A stretch of 21,574 nucleotides of DNA, from contig JAYMTA010001137.1 of the NCBI GenBank assembly GCA_036897625.1, positions 1 through 21,574 of the forward strand, read 5' to 3'. A program made the position numbers and the translations under genes. Position 1 is the first letter of the stretch. Each line of letters starts with the position of its first letter. Source of the DNA: Pelargonium cotyledonis. Its lineage: Eukaryota; Streptophyta; Magnoliopsida; Geraniales; Geraniaceae. A model generated the notes under the pieces. It saw only the letters and a list, made by a program, of their open reading frames with translations, ran no database searches and was not told where the DNA came from. This document shows positions 1-10,379 of this stretch, in pieces.

Positions 1-1
1 G

Positions 2-1802
2 AAAATGGTGGTCGGAAGTAAGCACCACCACCGCGGGATAGCGCACCTCTACCGGAGCACCGACTTCAAGGTGTGGGTCAAGGCCCACCACCCGCTCCAC
101 TCCAAGAACGGGACCGGAATGTGGGAGTGCCCGGACTTTTTTCCGGTGGGCGTGAAGCAGGTGAACGGGCTGGACACGTCGGTTTTGAAGGGAAACGTGA
201 AGCACGTGTTCAAGGTGAGCCTTGACATTACCAGATACGAGTACTATACATTGGGAACGTATCTCCGGGACAACGACACGTACATACCGGACCCCGATTC
301 CGTCGACGGATGGAGCGGCCTCCGGTACGATTACGGCAATTTCTATGCTTCAAAGAGCTTCTTCGATCCGCAGCAGAACCGACGGATCTTGTGGGGATGG
401 GCTAATGAGTCTGATACCGCACAAGATGATGTTCAAAAGGGTTGGGCTGGAATTCAGGTATAATTATTATTATTATTATTATTTTAAAATCGAATTCAGG
501 TATAATTTTGTACACCTAATCTAATCACAAGCTGTTGTGATGTAATTAACCTATCATTACCAGAACTAACAATTTGGATTTGTGTTTGATGCAGTTGATC
601 CCAAGGACAATTTTGCTGGATGAGAGTGGCAAGCAGTTGGTGCAGTGGCCCATTAAGGAAATTGAAAGTCTGAGATCTGCTAAAGTTCATTTGCCCAAGC
701 AGACGCTAAATTCGGGAGACAAAGTTGATGTCAAAGGAATCACGGCTGCTCAGGTTTAATTTCATTTCGCGTTTTTCGGGTCCATAAGTGAAAATGTACT
801 AGATGAAAGAGTTTCAGCTAAAAAGTTATTAACTAATACATTAATCGATGCACACTATATAAAAAACGGACGGGCATTTTACGCCCACAAGTTCATTAGT
901 ATGAATATATCAAATATTTGGTGATGCGGGTTATAAGTTTGAATAGACCAAACCAAAAATACTCGTGTTTTCTTCGGACAACTTTTCGTTAAACCTAACA
1001 TGTACGAGTACTAACAGTTTGTTGTTAATAACAGGCTGATGTTGTGGTGGAGTTCTCATTCGGAAGCTTGGAGACCGCAAGATCGGTAGAACCTTTTGAC
1101 CCAAGCTGGGCTAAGCTGGATGCATTAGATGTTTGTGGGCTAAAGGGCTCAATAGTCCAAGGTGGAGTTGGGCCTTTTGGGCTCTTGACATTGGCCTCAG
1201 AAAACTTAGAAGAGTACACTCCTGTTTTCTTCAGAATTTTCAAGGATATGAACAAGCCTGGCAAGTTTAAAGTCCTAATGTGCTCAGATGCTAGAAGGTT
1301 TGTCTTATTTAATTTTTATGTAGCAAATCTAAAGTCTCTATATTAAATTTTTATTTGATTGATTCTAAAAATTGGGCTTTGGTTTAATTTCCTCAACAGC
1401 TCCTCCTTGAAGACTGGGGAAAAAATGTACAAACCATCATTCGCAGGCTATGTTGATAACATAGACTTGTCTACTGGCAAGCTCTCTCTGAGAAGTTTGG
1501 TATGATCATCTATTATTTCATGAATTGTCAGCTCCAAACGACATCACCTTTGTAACCGTCTGATTAATTCTTACGAATTTGTTTTTTTCCTCTTACAGAT
1601 TGATCATTCAGTAGTGGAAAGTTTTGCAGCGGGAGGAAAAACGTGCATCTCATCGCGGGTGTATCCGACCATAGCAGTTAAGCAAAATGCTCACTTGTTT
1701 GTGTTCAACAATGGGTCAGAGCCTATCACTGTGGAGAGTCTCTCAGCATGGAGCATGAACAAGCCTATGTTGATGAACACTAATGCACCTATAACTAGTT
1801 GA
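2..1802 (+). CDS. CWINV: Cell-wall invertase (GH32 acid beta-fructofuranosidase), 3' part
   Basis: Apoplastic enzyme that hydrolyses sucrose to glucose and fructose. The window opens inside the large central exon, so the signal peptide and the NDPNG and FRDP active-site motifs are missing. Five exons read in frame: 2-457, 595-753, 1035-1297, 1400-1499 and 1599-1802, all GT..AG, giving about 393 residues to a TGA stop. The acid/base Glu lies in MWECPDF. The Pro after Cys in WECPDF is the established mark of cell-wall forms; vacuolar ones have Val. Other GH32 landmarks are [55 protein letters not shown] and [23 protein letters not shown]. No disruption is seen in the visible part. A possible poly-A signal (AATAAA) lies near 1892. 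Family call is firm; the member within the family cannot be assigned. Confidence 0.95.
463..483. repeat. (ATT)7 microsatellite in an invertase intron
   Basis: Seven ATT triplets start a few bases after the 5' splice site of the 458-594 intron. This is a simple repeat, likely polymorphic, with no coding effect. Confidence 0.9.
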
Positions 1803-2322
1803 GCATAAGGATCGGTTTAGCGTTCCTTAGATCTTATCAAGACGAGACCGGATATAGTATAAGGTAGCTAAGATATGTAAGGGCATGAGAAAATAAAAAC
1901 CATCCTTTGACTACTGATGGATGGTTTTGTTTTTGTTTTGATTTAGGGCATCTAGTTAATGAATGTCATTCATGTTGGTTTGTGTGCTAAAAATATGATT
2001 TTGCTTAATTGTATGTGTTCATTTTGTTTAAGTATATGCATGGATGGATACACAAAGGTGTGTAGTGCGGGCAGCTGCTTGTACTGCACTTTGTTACAAT
2101 CATCACAATTCTTAAACAATAATGTACTCAGCTGCACCAATCATACTTCCGCAAGAAAACAAGATTTCAAATTCATAACACGTAATCTACAAATGTATGT
2201 TTTGATGTGACACTAAAATTCATCGCAAAATCGTTTGAAAAAGAAGTTTCTCTTGGTCAAATTCAATAAAATAGGAGTATAGGACTTATACTCTTGAGGC
2301 AAAAAACACATACATATGAAAT
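1803..2322. other. Intergenic region between convergent genes
   Basis: The invertase (+) and the ubiquitin-eL40 gene (-) converge here, so the stretch should hold both 3' UTRs and terminators. An 83-codon open frame at 1959-2210 has no recognisable domain and no family-like composition, and I do not call it a gene. Nothing else is supported. Confidence 0.6.
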
Positions 2323-4041
<1,719 letters not shown>

Positions 4042-4082
4042 TCAGTTAATGGTTCTGTTTCAATTCATATACATACATATAT

Positions 4083-4132
4083 CTAGGGTTTGTTATGGGC
4101 TGGTTGGGGATCCAAATTTGGGCTAGAGCCCA
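4083..4132 (-). promoter_or_regulatory. Telo-box and site II elements of the eL40 promoter
   Basis: On the minus strand an AAACCCTAG telo-box (4083-4091) lies about 60 bp upstream of the ATG at 4023. TGGGCT/AGCCCA site II motifs occur at 4096-4101, 4119-4124 and 4127-4132, the last two forming an inverted pair. Telo-box plus site II (TCP-bound TGGGCY) is the established promoter signature of plant ribosomal-protein and translation genes, which agrees with the gene it precedes. The leader between 4024 and about 4040 is pyrimidine/A-rich. Confidence 0.75.
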
Positions 4133-4636
4133 AAATATAATTTTATTTATTTATTTACAAATAGTTGAGTTAAATTTTTGATTCATATTTCTTAATCAAA
4201 AGTTAAATGCTATGATGCAAACAATGAAAATATTTTTATATCAATTTGTAAACACAAGCTAGACCATGCTTCTTGAGTTGTTTCATATATATAAACAAAT
4301 CCGAACGCTTGAGAAATGTATGGACATACAAATTCATATCTCTTGCAATACCTAACATAGTCATCTGTTTTTGAAGCATAAGTAATATCGAGTAAATCGT
4401 GCAATCAGCTATCACAATAAATAGATTTGCACAAAAAAATATGTATAATAATAGGCAATTTACACACTAAAAACAATAGAATTGGACAAATTAATAATAA
4501 TAGTAATATATTTTTCATCATCATCATTCATCATTCATCATGGCCAAAAAAACATCCACAAAGTAGTTAAATCCTAAGACACAACTGATATAAAGTCAAA
4601 AAGTAAACCAAATCTTATTCTAAGAAATTCTTTGCA
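4133..4636. other. AT-rich spacer between the two eL40 copies
   Basis: No gene is seen here. The region is AT-rich and includes an imperfect CAT/ATC microsatellite (about 4515-4541). A 64-codon minus-strand frame at 4210-4404 has no recognisable features. It should contain the distal promoter of the intact copy and the 3' flank of the degenerate copy. Confidence 0.5.
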
Positions 4637-4740
4637 GCTTCATATATATGGGATGGTGATGATCTCATCAATTCTTCTTGGAGTCTAGTTTCTTCTTAGG
4701 CCTCAACTGCATGAACAAAAAGTAAACAAAAACCTTAATT
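4637..4740 (-). repeat. Duplicated terminal-exon segment, copy A (used exon)
   Basis: This block carries the last exon of the degenerate eL40 copy with flanks. It shares the string from the TTCATATATAT flank through GGATGGTGATGATCTCATC, the lysine-rich codons and GCATGAACAAAAA with positions 4826-4919. Copy A keeps the splice acceptor and the LRP codons. Confidence 0.85.
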
Positions 4741-5678
4741 AAAATGAGCCGCAAGTAATAGTTGAGTAAACAAAAACCAAAAATATGTTCAGCATAAAAT
4801 GGTTTTTGCATGCACATTAATATTGGCTTCATATATATATAGAGGATGGTGATGATCTCATCGATTCTTCTGGGGGTCCCGTTTCTTCTTTGGCATGAAC
4901 AAAAAATCTTAATCAATTATTACTAATCACAAATTAATTAAGAAAGCAACAAAAATAAAATATATGAATATAGCAAATTAAGACCTCTTTGGTGTGGCCA
5001 CACTTTTTCTTCCTGCAATTTGTAGCTCTTGGAGGAAGACGAGCATAGCACCTAACATATCAACATATATAATGGTGGTTTCCATCTTTCAGTACGTAGT
5101 TGCACAATTAAACTAAACATATATAATCAAGTTGCACAATTATATATACATAATTAATAAGAAATTAATTATTTTGTTCTGGTTATATTTTTGGGCCAAC
5201 GCTATCAAGTTGAGATCTATTTTAGGTAGTGAACCAACTTTGCCTCCTCCTCCTCCGCGCAGCCTCAGAACTAGATGAATCGTCGATTCTGCAGCCCACA
5301 ACAACAACAACCTCGTTCAAATTCAACCTTAATTAAACCTTACACAAAACATAAAATTCTACTACTTTAAATCTTAACAAGAGTATGTACAGACCTTTTT
5401 GGATGTTGTAGTCTGCAACAGTCCAGCCATCTTCAAGCTGCTTTCCAGCAAAAAATCAACCGCTGCTGATCCGGTGCAATGCCTGTGCAAAATTAACAGT
5501 TTGATAGAGAAAAAAATCACTAAAAATTAGAAAGTAATTAACGTAGCAATACAAAGAAACAACAACTGTTTTTACTTTCCTTGAGTTGGAGCTTGACCTT
5601 GATAGTTTCAATGGAGTCAACACTCTCAACATCGATAGTGATGGTCTTGCCGGTTAGGGTTTTCACGAATATCTGCAT
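4668..5678 (-). pseudogene. Divergent tandem copy of ubiquitin-eL40, probable pseudogene
   Basis: Same orientation and five-exon layout as the intact copy 0.6 kb away. Exons in transcript order are 5576-5678, 5395-5482, 5150-5288 (inferred donor), 4985-5051 and 4668-4706. Exons 1 and 4 keep the lengths 103 and 67 nt. Exon 2 is 88 nt rather than 87: six A/T (5450-5455) instead of five shift the ubiquitin frame after QQRLIF and reach a stop. Exon 1 carries many replacements (for example [19 protein letters not shown]). Exon 3 reads LRLRGG then GGGKVGSLPKID instead of IIEPS, and the first zinc Cys block (TICRK) is replaced by KIINFLLI before a GT that restores phase. Exon 4 keeps [19 protein letters not shown], and the last exon ends LRPKKKLDSKKN. 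The frameshift could be an assembly error, but the other changes stand. Confidence 0.85.
4826..4919 (-). repeat. Duplicated terminal-exon segment, copy B (dead exon in intron 4)
   Basis: Second copy of the same block, lying within intron 4 of the degenerate gene. On the minus strand it reads PKKKRDPQKNR then stop. The splice acceptor and the first two codons (LR) are deleted, so it cannot be joined to exon 4. Both copies share an extension beyond the KKK of normal eL40, so the extension arose before the duplication. Confidence 0.8.
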
Positions 5679-5748
5679 ATTTTTGAATTGGTGTGTGTAA
5701 ATAATGAATTGTAGGGTTGGTATGATGGGAAAAAGGTAACATTGTAAG

Positions 5749-5756
5749 TATTTATA
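5749..5756 (-). promoter_or_regulatory. TATA box of the degenerate eL40 copy
   Basis: TATAAATA on the minus strand lies 71 nt upstream of the ATG at 5678. The complete telo-box and the paired site II motifs of the intact copy are absent here. Confidence 0.5.
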
Positions 5757-5768
5757 GTGTGAAGTTAT

Positions 5769-5834
5769 GCGTGGTCACCAAGTATATGGAGTTTTTGAGT
5801 TCAGACAAGCTTGCTATTACGTATGGCTCAAGGA
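5769..5834 (+). repeat. Direct repeat, copy 1 (about 60 bp)
   Basis: GCGTGGTCACCAAGTAT followed by a GAGTTTTTGAGTTCAGACAA-like run and GGCTCA matches 5975-6032 (GCGTGCTCACCAAGTATGGA, TTTTTGAAGTCCGGACAA, GGCTCGG). Imperfect duplication spaced about 206 bp, upstream of the degenerate eL40 copy. Confidence 0.65.
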
Positions 5835-5974
5835 TTCATATATGACGTGGATTTCCTATTTAATGAATACATAATAAAACCGTATATTTATTTATTTCAG
5901 AAAGTGTTGTTTACAATAGATTGAGTTTTTGTATAGTACAGTGTGATGTCTCGATGTACAGTACATGTACTTGT

Positions 5975-6032
5975 GCGTGCTCACCAAGTATGGACTTTTT
6001 GAAGTCCGGACAAATTGGTCAGAGGCTCGGAT
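5975..6032 (+). repeat. Direct repeat, copy 2
   Basis: Partner of 5769-5834. A 78-codon minus-strand frame overlapping it (5892-6128) has no recognisable domain and is not called. Confidence 0.65.
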
Positions 6033-6482
6033 CAGTTTTGTGCCATAAAAGTGTTGGGTAGCTAGGGTGTTCCCGATAAAATGGTAAGAGAGCTTAGAGT
6101 GTGGTGTTGTGGGTAGTGTAGTGTTCATTACCGTGAAGTTGTCGTTTCGTTATGGGAGACGGCAAGAGCATGTCGTCGACTTTGATGATACGTTACATGT
6201 TACTTAGGGTTTGTTTGTCAAATTTAGATTATGTCGGTAAATTTGGTTAAGAAGCTGAAAGTCAGTAAGTTGCTGCTCCGTTAAGTCAGTTATATTTGAT
6301 AAATGACTAACTGAAAGTTAAGGTAAGTTGAGTGTTTTGTTTGGTAAAAAACTCTCATAAGTCAAGTAGAAAGTGCAAATTACTAAATTACCCATGATAT
6401 TAGTATTTACATATTTTAATAAAAAATGAATGGTAAAAGTGACATAAATGCATTAATTGAATTAAAATTAATATAAACAAAA

Positions 6483-6592
6483 CGGTTAACCGTGTGTTAC
6501 AAACGGTTGACCGTTTTTTACCAGTAAAAATAGTTTTTGTGCTCCTTTCACGTCCTATGCAACGGTTCACCGATTTTAAAAATGGTTAACCG
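6483..6592. repeat. Cluster of CGGTTnACCG palindromes
   Basis: Four related motifs within 110 bp: CGGTTAACCG (6483-6492), CGGTTGACCG (6504-6513), CGGTTCACCG (6563-6572) and TGGTTAACCG (6583-6592). AACGGTT cores resemble MYB-recognised and mitosis-specific (MSA, AACGG) elements known from plants. Whether they are bound is inference. They lie 150-260 bp upstream of the TATA at 6745. Confidence 0.6.
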
Positions 6593-6744
6593 TATCTGAC
6601 AAAAATATATGATGTATTATTACTAAATATTAATAATATTAACTTAAATCTTCATTAATAATAATATCATAAAATAATAATCTAACCTAAATTAAATAAA
6701 CTTAACCTAAAAACTAACTTTAAGTTAACCTAAAAAACCCTATC

Positions 6745-6752
6745 TATAAAAA
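6745..6752 (+). promoter_or_regulatory. TATA box with CT-rich leader
   Basis: TATAAAAA is followed about 20-85 bp later by a pyrimidine-rich tract with runs of CTCTCT (about 6757-6833), the usual look of a plant core promoter and leader. Downstream DNA is abruptly GC-rich to about 7165 and then T-rich, like a 3' UTR ending near 7285 at an A-run. This could be a transcription unit, but no convincing protein is encoded. Confidence 0.4.
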
Positions 6753-7010
6753 CACTCTTTTCACTCCTCTCCCTCTCATTTCACAGCCTTGTCTCTCTCT
6801 CATGAACATGAACACCTCTCTCTCTCTCTCTGTCCTCTCCATCTTTGCAGCCGCCGGCGACAGCCTTCACCACCGACGTCATCACGGCCTCGGCTAGATC
6901 CACCGCCGTCGTTCTCTTCCCCTCCCACCGGCGGCCATGGACTGAACCTCCTCCGGCGACCACGGACTCCGCCCTCTCCCCCGCCCCTCTCTCTCCGCCG
7001 TCCTCTACGT

Positions 7011-7130
7011 CCACGAATCGACGGGAAAGGCCACAAATCGTCGGCCACGACCACGAATCGATGGGAACAGCCACGAATCGTCTTCCACGGCCATGAATCG
7101 TCCTCCACGGTCACGAATCGACGACCACAG
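7011..7130 (+). repeat. 20-bp minisatellite, six units
   Basis: Six consecutive 20-bp units start at 7011, 7031, 7051, 7071, 7091 and 7111. The first ten bases are nearly constant (CCACGAATCG, with CCACAAATCG, CCATGAATCG and TCACGAATCG variants). The second ten vary (for example ACGGGAAAGG, TCTTCCACGG). As 20 is not a multiple of three, the overlapping long frames on both strands here are a by-product of GC-rich repetition, not evidence of coding. Confidence 0.9.
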
Positions 7131-7800
7131 CTCCGACGAGTTCAAATCCGCTCCGATCATTAGATCTGTTCGGATTTCGTGTTTGGTTTGTTATTTTTTA
7201 TTTTGTATTAGGATTTTTATGCATTGTTTGTTTGTTGGATTTGTATTTGTGGATGTTCATGTAATCTATATTTTATTCAAAAAAAGTCATTGGGCTCATT
7301 TATCTTCTCTCTCGTACTATTGAAGGCCATTTTGGTCTTTTGTTAAAGCTACTGTACCAATTTTGGTCTATTAGCTTTTGAGCCTCTACTGGAGTTTCTA
7401 CTGAATTTTGTACTGTTTAACTCTGTTAAGTCCATTTTTCTGTATTTTTATCAAACATCAGTGTCTTTAGGTGGACTAAAACCAACTTACCGAAAATTTG
7501 ATGTGCATCCTCGGTGGCACTCCGTCAAGTCCCATGTAGCGTTAACAAACAAGCACCTAAGCTTTACAAATTTGGGACAGGGACATGTCTTCGGTTTGAT
7601 TGTGTGTTTGTGCTAAGGAGTCTTAGGTTGTTGAAGTGATGACCCTTCAGATACAATTTGATAGTGACATATTACAAGTGTTTCAAACGATTTAGGTTGA
7701 AGGAGAGGTTACCAATACCTTTAGTCTTGTGATTTTTTATGTAAACAATATTATGTAGATGTTTTGATAGTTGAATTTTGTTATTTTTCGCGTAGATCTG
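7131..7800. other. Noncoding region, no gene seen
   Basis: The stretch moves from a T-rich segment (7170-7300) into ordinary AT-rich DNA. I see no coding frame, RNA gene or clear repeat apart from the possible right TIR near 7544-7563. Confidence 0.5.
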
Positions 7801-7801
7801 A

Positions 7802-8113
7802 AAGAGTGCAAATAGAGCAACTTATGTCTTAGTTAAGTTCTACCATTTTATGCAAGACATTCTTATTCAAGAGGTAATTAGAAGTATCTTTGTTCACTTA
7901 CATTGTGAAAAACATAGGATTATACAACTTTATTGGCATAAATCTCTCAAAGGTCAAATTTAGAAGTTATTAGAAGAAAGAGAAAAATTGAGATTTCAAA
8001 ACGATCATTTGAGAGAGGAAGCAAATGATTTTGAAAGATCTAAACATTTGATCAAAGAGTTGAAAATCAGAGTTCATGATGTTAAACACTTTAGAATAGG
8101 AACTTGTTTTTGA
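7802..8113 (+). pseudogene. Relic coiled-coil-like reading frame, unrecognised
   Basis: One frame stays open for about 104 codons except for a single TAG at 7961-7963. Before it the frame reads YVLVKFYHFMQDI and LHCEKHRIIQLYWHKSLKGQ. After it come KLLEEREKLRFQ, LREEANDFERSKH and LIKELKIRVHDV, ending at TGA 8111-8113. The Leu/Glu/Lys/Arg spacing suggests a coiled coil. It has no ATG near the start, so it would be an internal exon or a gene fragment. I do not recognise the family. Chance openness is possible, but the composition is protein-like rather than AT-rich noise. Confidence 0.35.
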
Positions 8114-8241
8114 TTGGGCCATTTGATCACAACAATTAAACATGATAACAACACATATTTTACATTCCAGCTTCAATGCAAAAGCTTATTTCCTTGGAGA
8201 GAATTTGCTGACAAAACCTAATAAAACAACTACATAGTAGA

Positions 8242-10221
8242 CTACAGAGAAGCAAATTTGGGGGCCAGAATGTCAATAAGTCCCTTTGGATTGTCAATGT
8301 GAACCCAATGGTCAGATTTGGGAAGAACATGAAGTGAAACCTTCCCGGTAGATGCATTTTCTTCGCGACTAGCCAGGCTTTCAAGACGCGCCATAGCATC
8401 TGGGTTCCAATTGGCATTGTTCTCTGCACGCACGATTGCTATCTCCATCCCCTTTGGTGGATTCTCCAACAGTGACCAGTAAGACAACTCTCTACAAAAT
8501 ACATAATTTTATAACTTGTCATCCTCAAAATTCAAGTCCACTGTGATTTGATATTCTTCTCAAGAACTTGGAATTAGTATGTATAATTGGATGTTTACCT
8601 GCTAGAATAGAACATCTGGACAGCGCCTTCGAGTTTAAACATCCAAGTTGTTTGATCTCCAGCTTTCATGAGGGTGCTACCAATCCATTTTGACACATGT
8701 GCTGGGAATCCAAGTTCATTCATGTGGTTGACAAGCCACCTGATATCAGGATCATAATTGCATTTAGAAATTAATGTTGTATCCTCATCATGAACTGGAA
8801 CATCATTATGCTCTTGTTCAGCTATTTATTTCACTATTTGGCTTCTGGCCATTAACCCAAAGTTCGAATAAAAAATTTGCACTTGCAGTCATATTCTATG
8901 CCCTGCCATTGATCCACTCCGTTGAAGGCTAAATTTTTATGTTTGAACACATTATAGATCACGACTAGAAGGGAAAAGAAGCTTACTCCCGATAAGGGAT
9001 TGATGAAGGTAAACTCTGCAAGAACTTCAAAAGTATCTCTACTCCACCACTTTCAGGGGACAGTTTTCCGGAATCAGAATCGAGGATCCAAACCTGTTAA
9101 GCATGATCAGATCGAGGGAAAGAAACGCCCTCATGTGCGGTTCAGTTAACTTGTCAAATAAATCATCAGACATTCTTATACATTTGCATTAATTTCATTG
9201 ATGATTAGAAGTGAACAAGTAACTCTATATCACAATAGTATCATAAATTACACCAATACTAAAGACGGGACAACAAATTGTTAACAAATGCTTAATTAAT
9301 AAAGAATTACAGTCTTCTATATATATCTCACCTTCACTAAACATAACTCGTACTTAAAACCAGAGATAGATATGTAATAGATGCACAAATTGTTGGTATG
9401 CGCTGCATGTGTGTGTTCCAAACATAAAGTTTATAACCATCTAATTTAATTAATATGTGCTAATTCAAGAAGCTAGCTATATCTTCAAATCTTGCTAAAC
9501 CCAAAATTAACCTAAAACATTCTAATTAGCTAGAAGATAATAATGACATTACCATCTGTACTCTTACAGAGCAATGAACAGCCATCTTCTCCAGACTCCA
9601 CCCTATAATGTATTAGTTACTCACATTTCCTACAGGAATTGGTTCTAGAGAACAAAAGGAATTACGCATCGGGCAAGGTAATGACAGTAGTTTATAACAT
9701 GATGAAGTAGCTAATTCAGCCATCAATTTCATCAATAAGAAGTACCTGTTTGGGCGGAACAGCCGATTCTCCATAATCACCGCGAGCACAGCTCTGAGCA
9801 TATTGAAGCACAACCTTAGCTCCCATGGAGCGGCCGACAATAACCTCCGGCCAAGCCCAGCCTTTAGCCTTCACCAAATCAGCCAAATCTCTCGCAGTGT
9901 TCACCATATCATGAATTGGATCCAGGTCCTCTATCTCAGATGACCTCCCATGGTTCCTCAAATCAACAGGAACCAACCTCATGTCTACGTACACAATGAA
10001 TTATCAAATTCAAACCAAAATCAGTCAAAATCCATTGAATTTTCCCGAGAACCAAACTGAAAGTAAAGAGTTCGAGTGCGTAATTACCTGATGCAGAAGT
10101 GAAGTCAGAGAGAGCGGAAGCTAGCTGGCGAGCGAAATGTCTCCAGTAACCGGCACATCCGAGAACGCCGGGGATGAAAAACGCCGTCGCATTTTACGAA
10201 ACCAGATTTGCTTCCTCGCAT
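8242..10221 (-). CDS. Alpha/beta hydrolase (ABHD11-like), 5' end disrupted
   Basis: Five minus-strand exons: about 10088-10193 (out of frame with its ATG), 9746-9984, 8987-9093, 8599-8739 and 8242-8491, with phases that join correctly. Product segments in order are FFIPGVLGCAGYWRHFARQL (oxyanion region), VDLRNHGRSSEIEDLDP, the nucleophile elbow VGRSMGAKV, VWILDSDSGKL, WLVNHMNELGF, the cap segment SYWSLLENPPKG, and LPKSDHWVHIDNP with the catalytic His. The layout is that of plant ABHD11-like hydrolases (esterase/lipase fold); the substrate is unknown. The usual elbow is GHSMGGK; here Arg replaces His, and Ala replaces Gly, but the Ser remains. The only upstream ATG (10219-10221), 50 bp from a TATA, starts a frame that leaves the hydrolase frame at an A4 run (10192-10195), with TAA in the hydrolase frame at 10194-10196. 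Either a 5'-broken gene, a base error, or translation starting at the Met at 9980-9982. Confidence 0.8.
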
Positions 10222-10270
10222 GGAATTATTGAAAAGTGTGTTATGTGCTCATAGTTCACGTACTGTTCGC

Positions 10271-10278
10271 TTTTTATA
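10271..10278 (-). promoter_or_regulatory. TATA box upstream of the hydrolase
   Basis: TATAAAAA on the minus strand is 50-60 bp upstream of the ATG at 10219-10221, well placed for a short leader. It suggests that the short 5' exon is really the start of the gene, not a fragment of a longer one. Confidence 0.45.
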
Positions 10279-10332
10279 AACAGAACTGTCGTGTCAATGA
10301 AGCTAACGGCTGCTTCACTTCCGCATGCAAAG

Positions 10333-10379
10333 GACATTTCAAGTTTTTCGTGCTCATCAGGCAAAAAGAGTAAAATCGG
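10333..10379 (+). repeat. Dispersed direct repeat, copy 1 (47 bp)
   Basis: GACATTTCAAGTTTTTCGTG, CTCATCAGGCAAAAAGAG and TAAAATCG match 10846-10892 with few changes. It lies just upstream of the hydrolase promoter. Confidence 0.75.

Larger units (their letters stand above)
6207..7560. mobile_element. Possible worn non-autonomous DNA transposon
   Basis: The left end reads CTTAGGGTTTGTTTGTCAA (6203-6221 area). The right end, on the opposite strand, reads CTTAGGTGCTTGTTTGTTAA (about 7544-7563), giving imperfect terminal inverted repeats. Subterminal DNA on the left repeats CTGAAAGT/AAGTCAGT-type words and is AT-rich. No transposase is encoded, and I could not see a clean target duplication outside the repeats. 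The TIR match may be chance. Everything between, including the minisatellite, could be cargo. Confidence 0.25.

Noticed and set aside
1959-2210. 83-codon + strand open frame after the invertase
   Set aside because: No domain, no splice context and Cys/Leu-rich noise; it lies between two convergent 3' ends.
6781-7163. Overlapping 83-124 codon frames on both strands
   Set aside because: Produced by the GC-rich island and the 20-bp repeat; Pro/Arg/Ser low complexity in all frames, and the longest forward ones start only at TTG.
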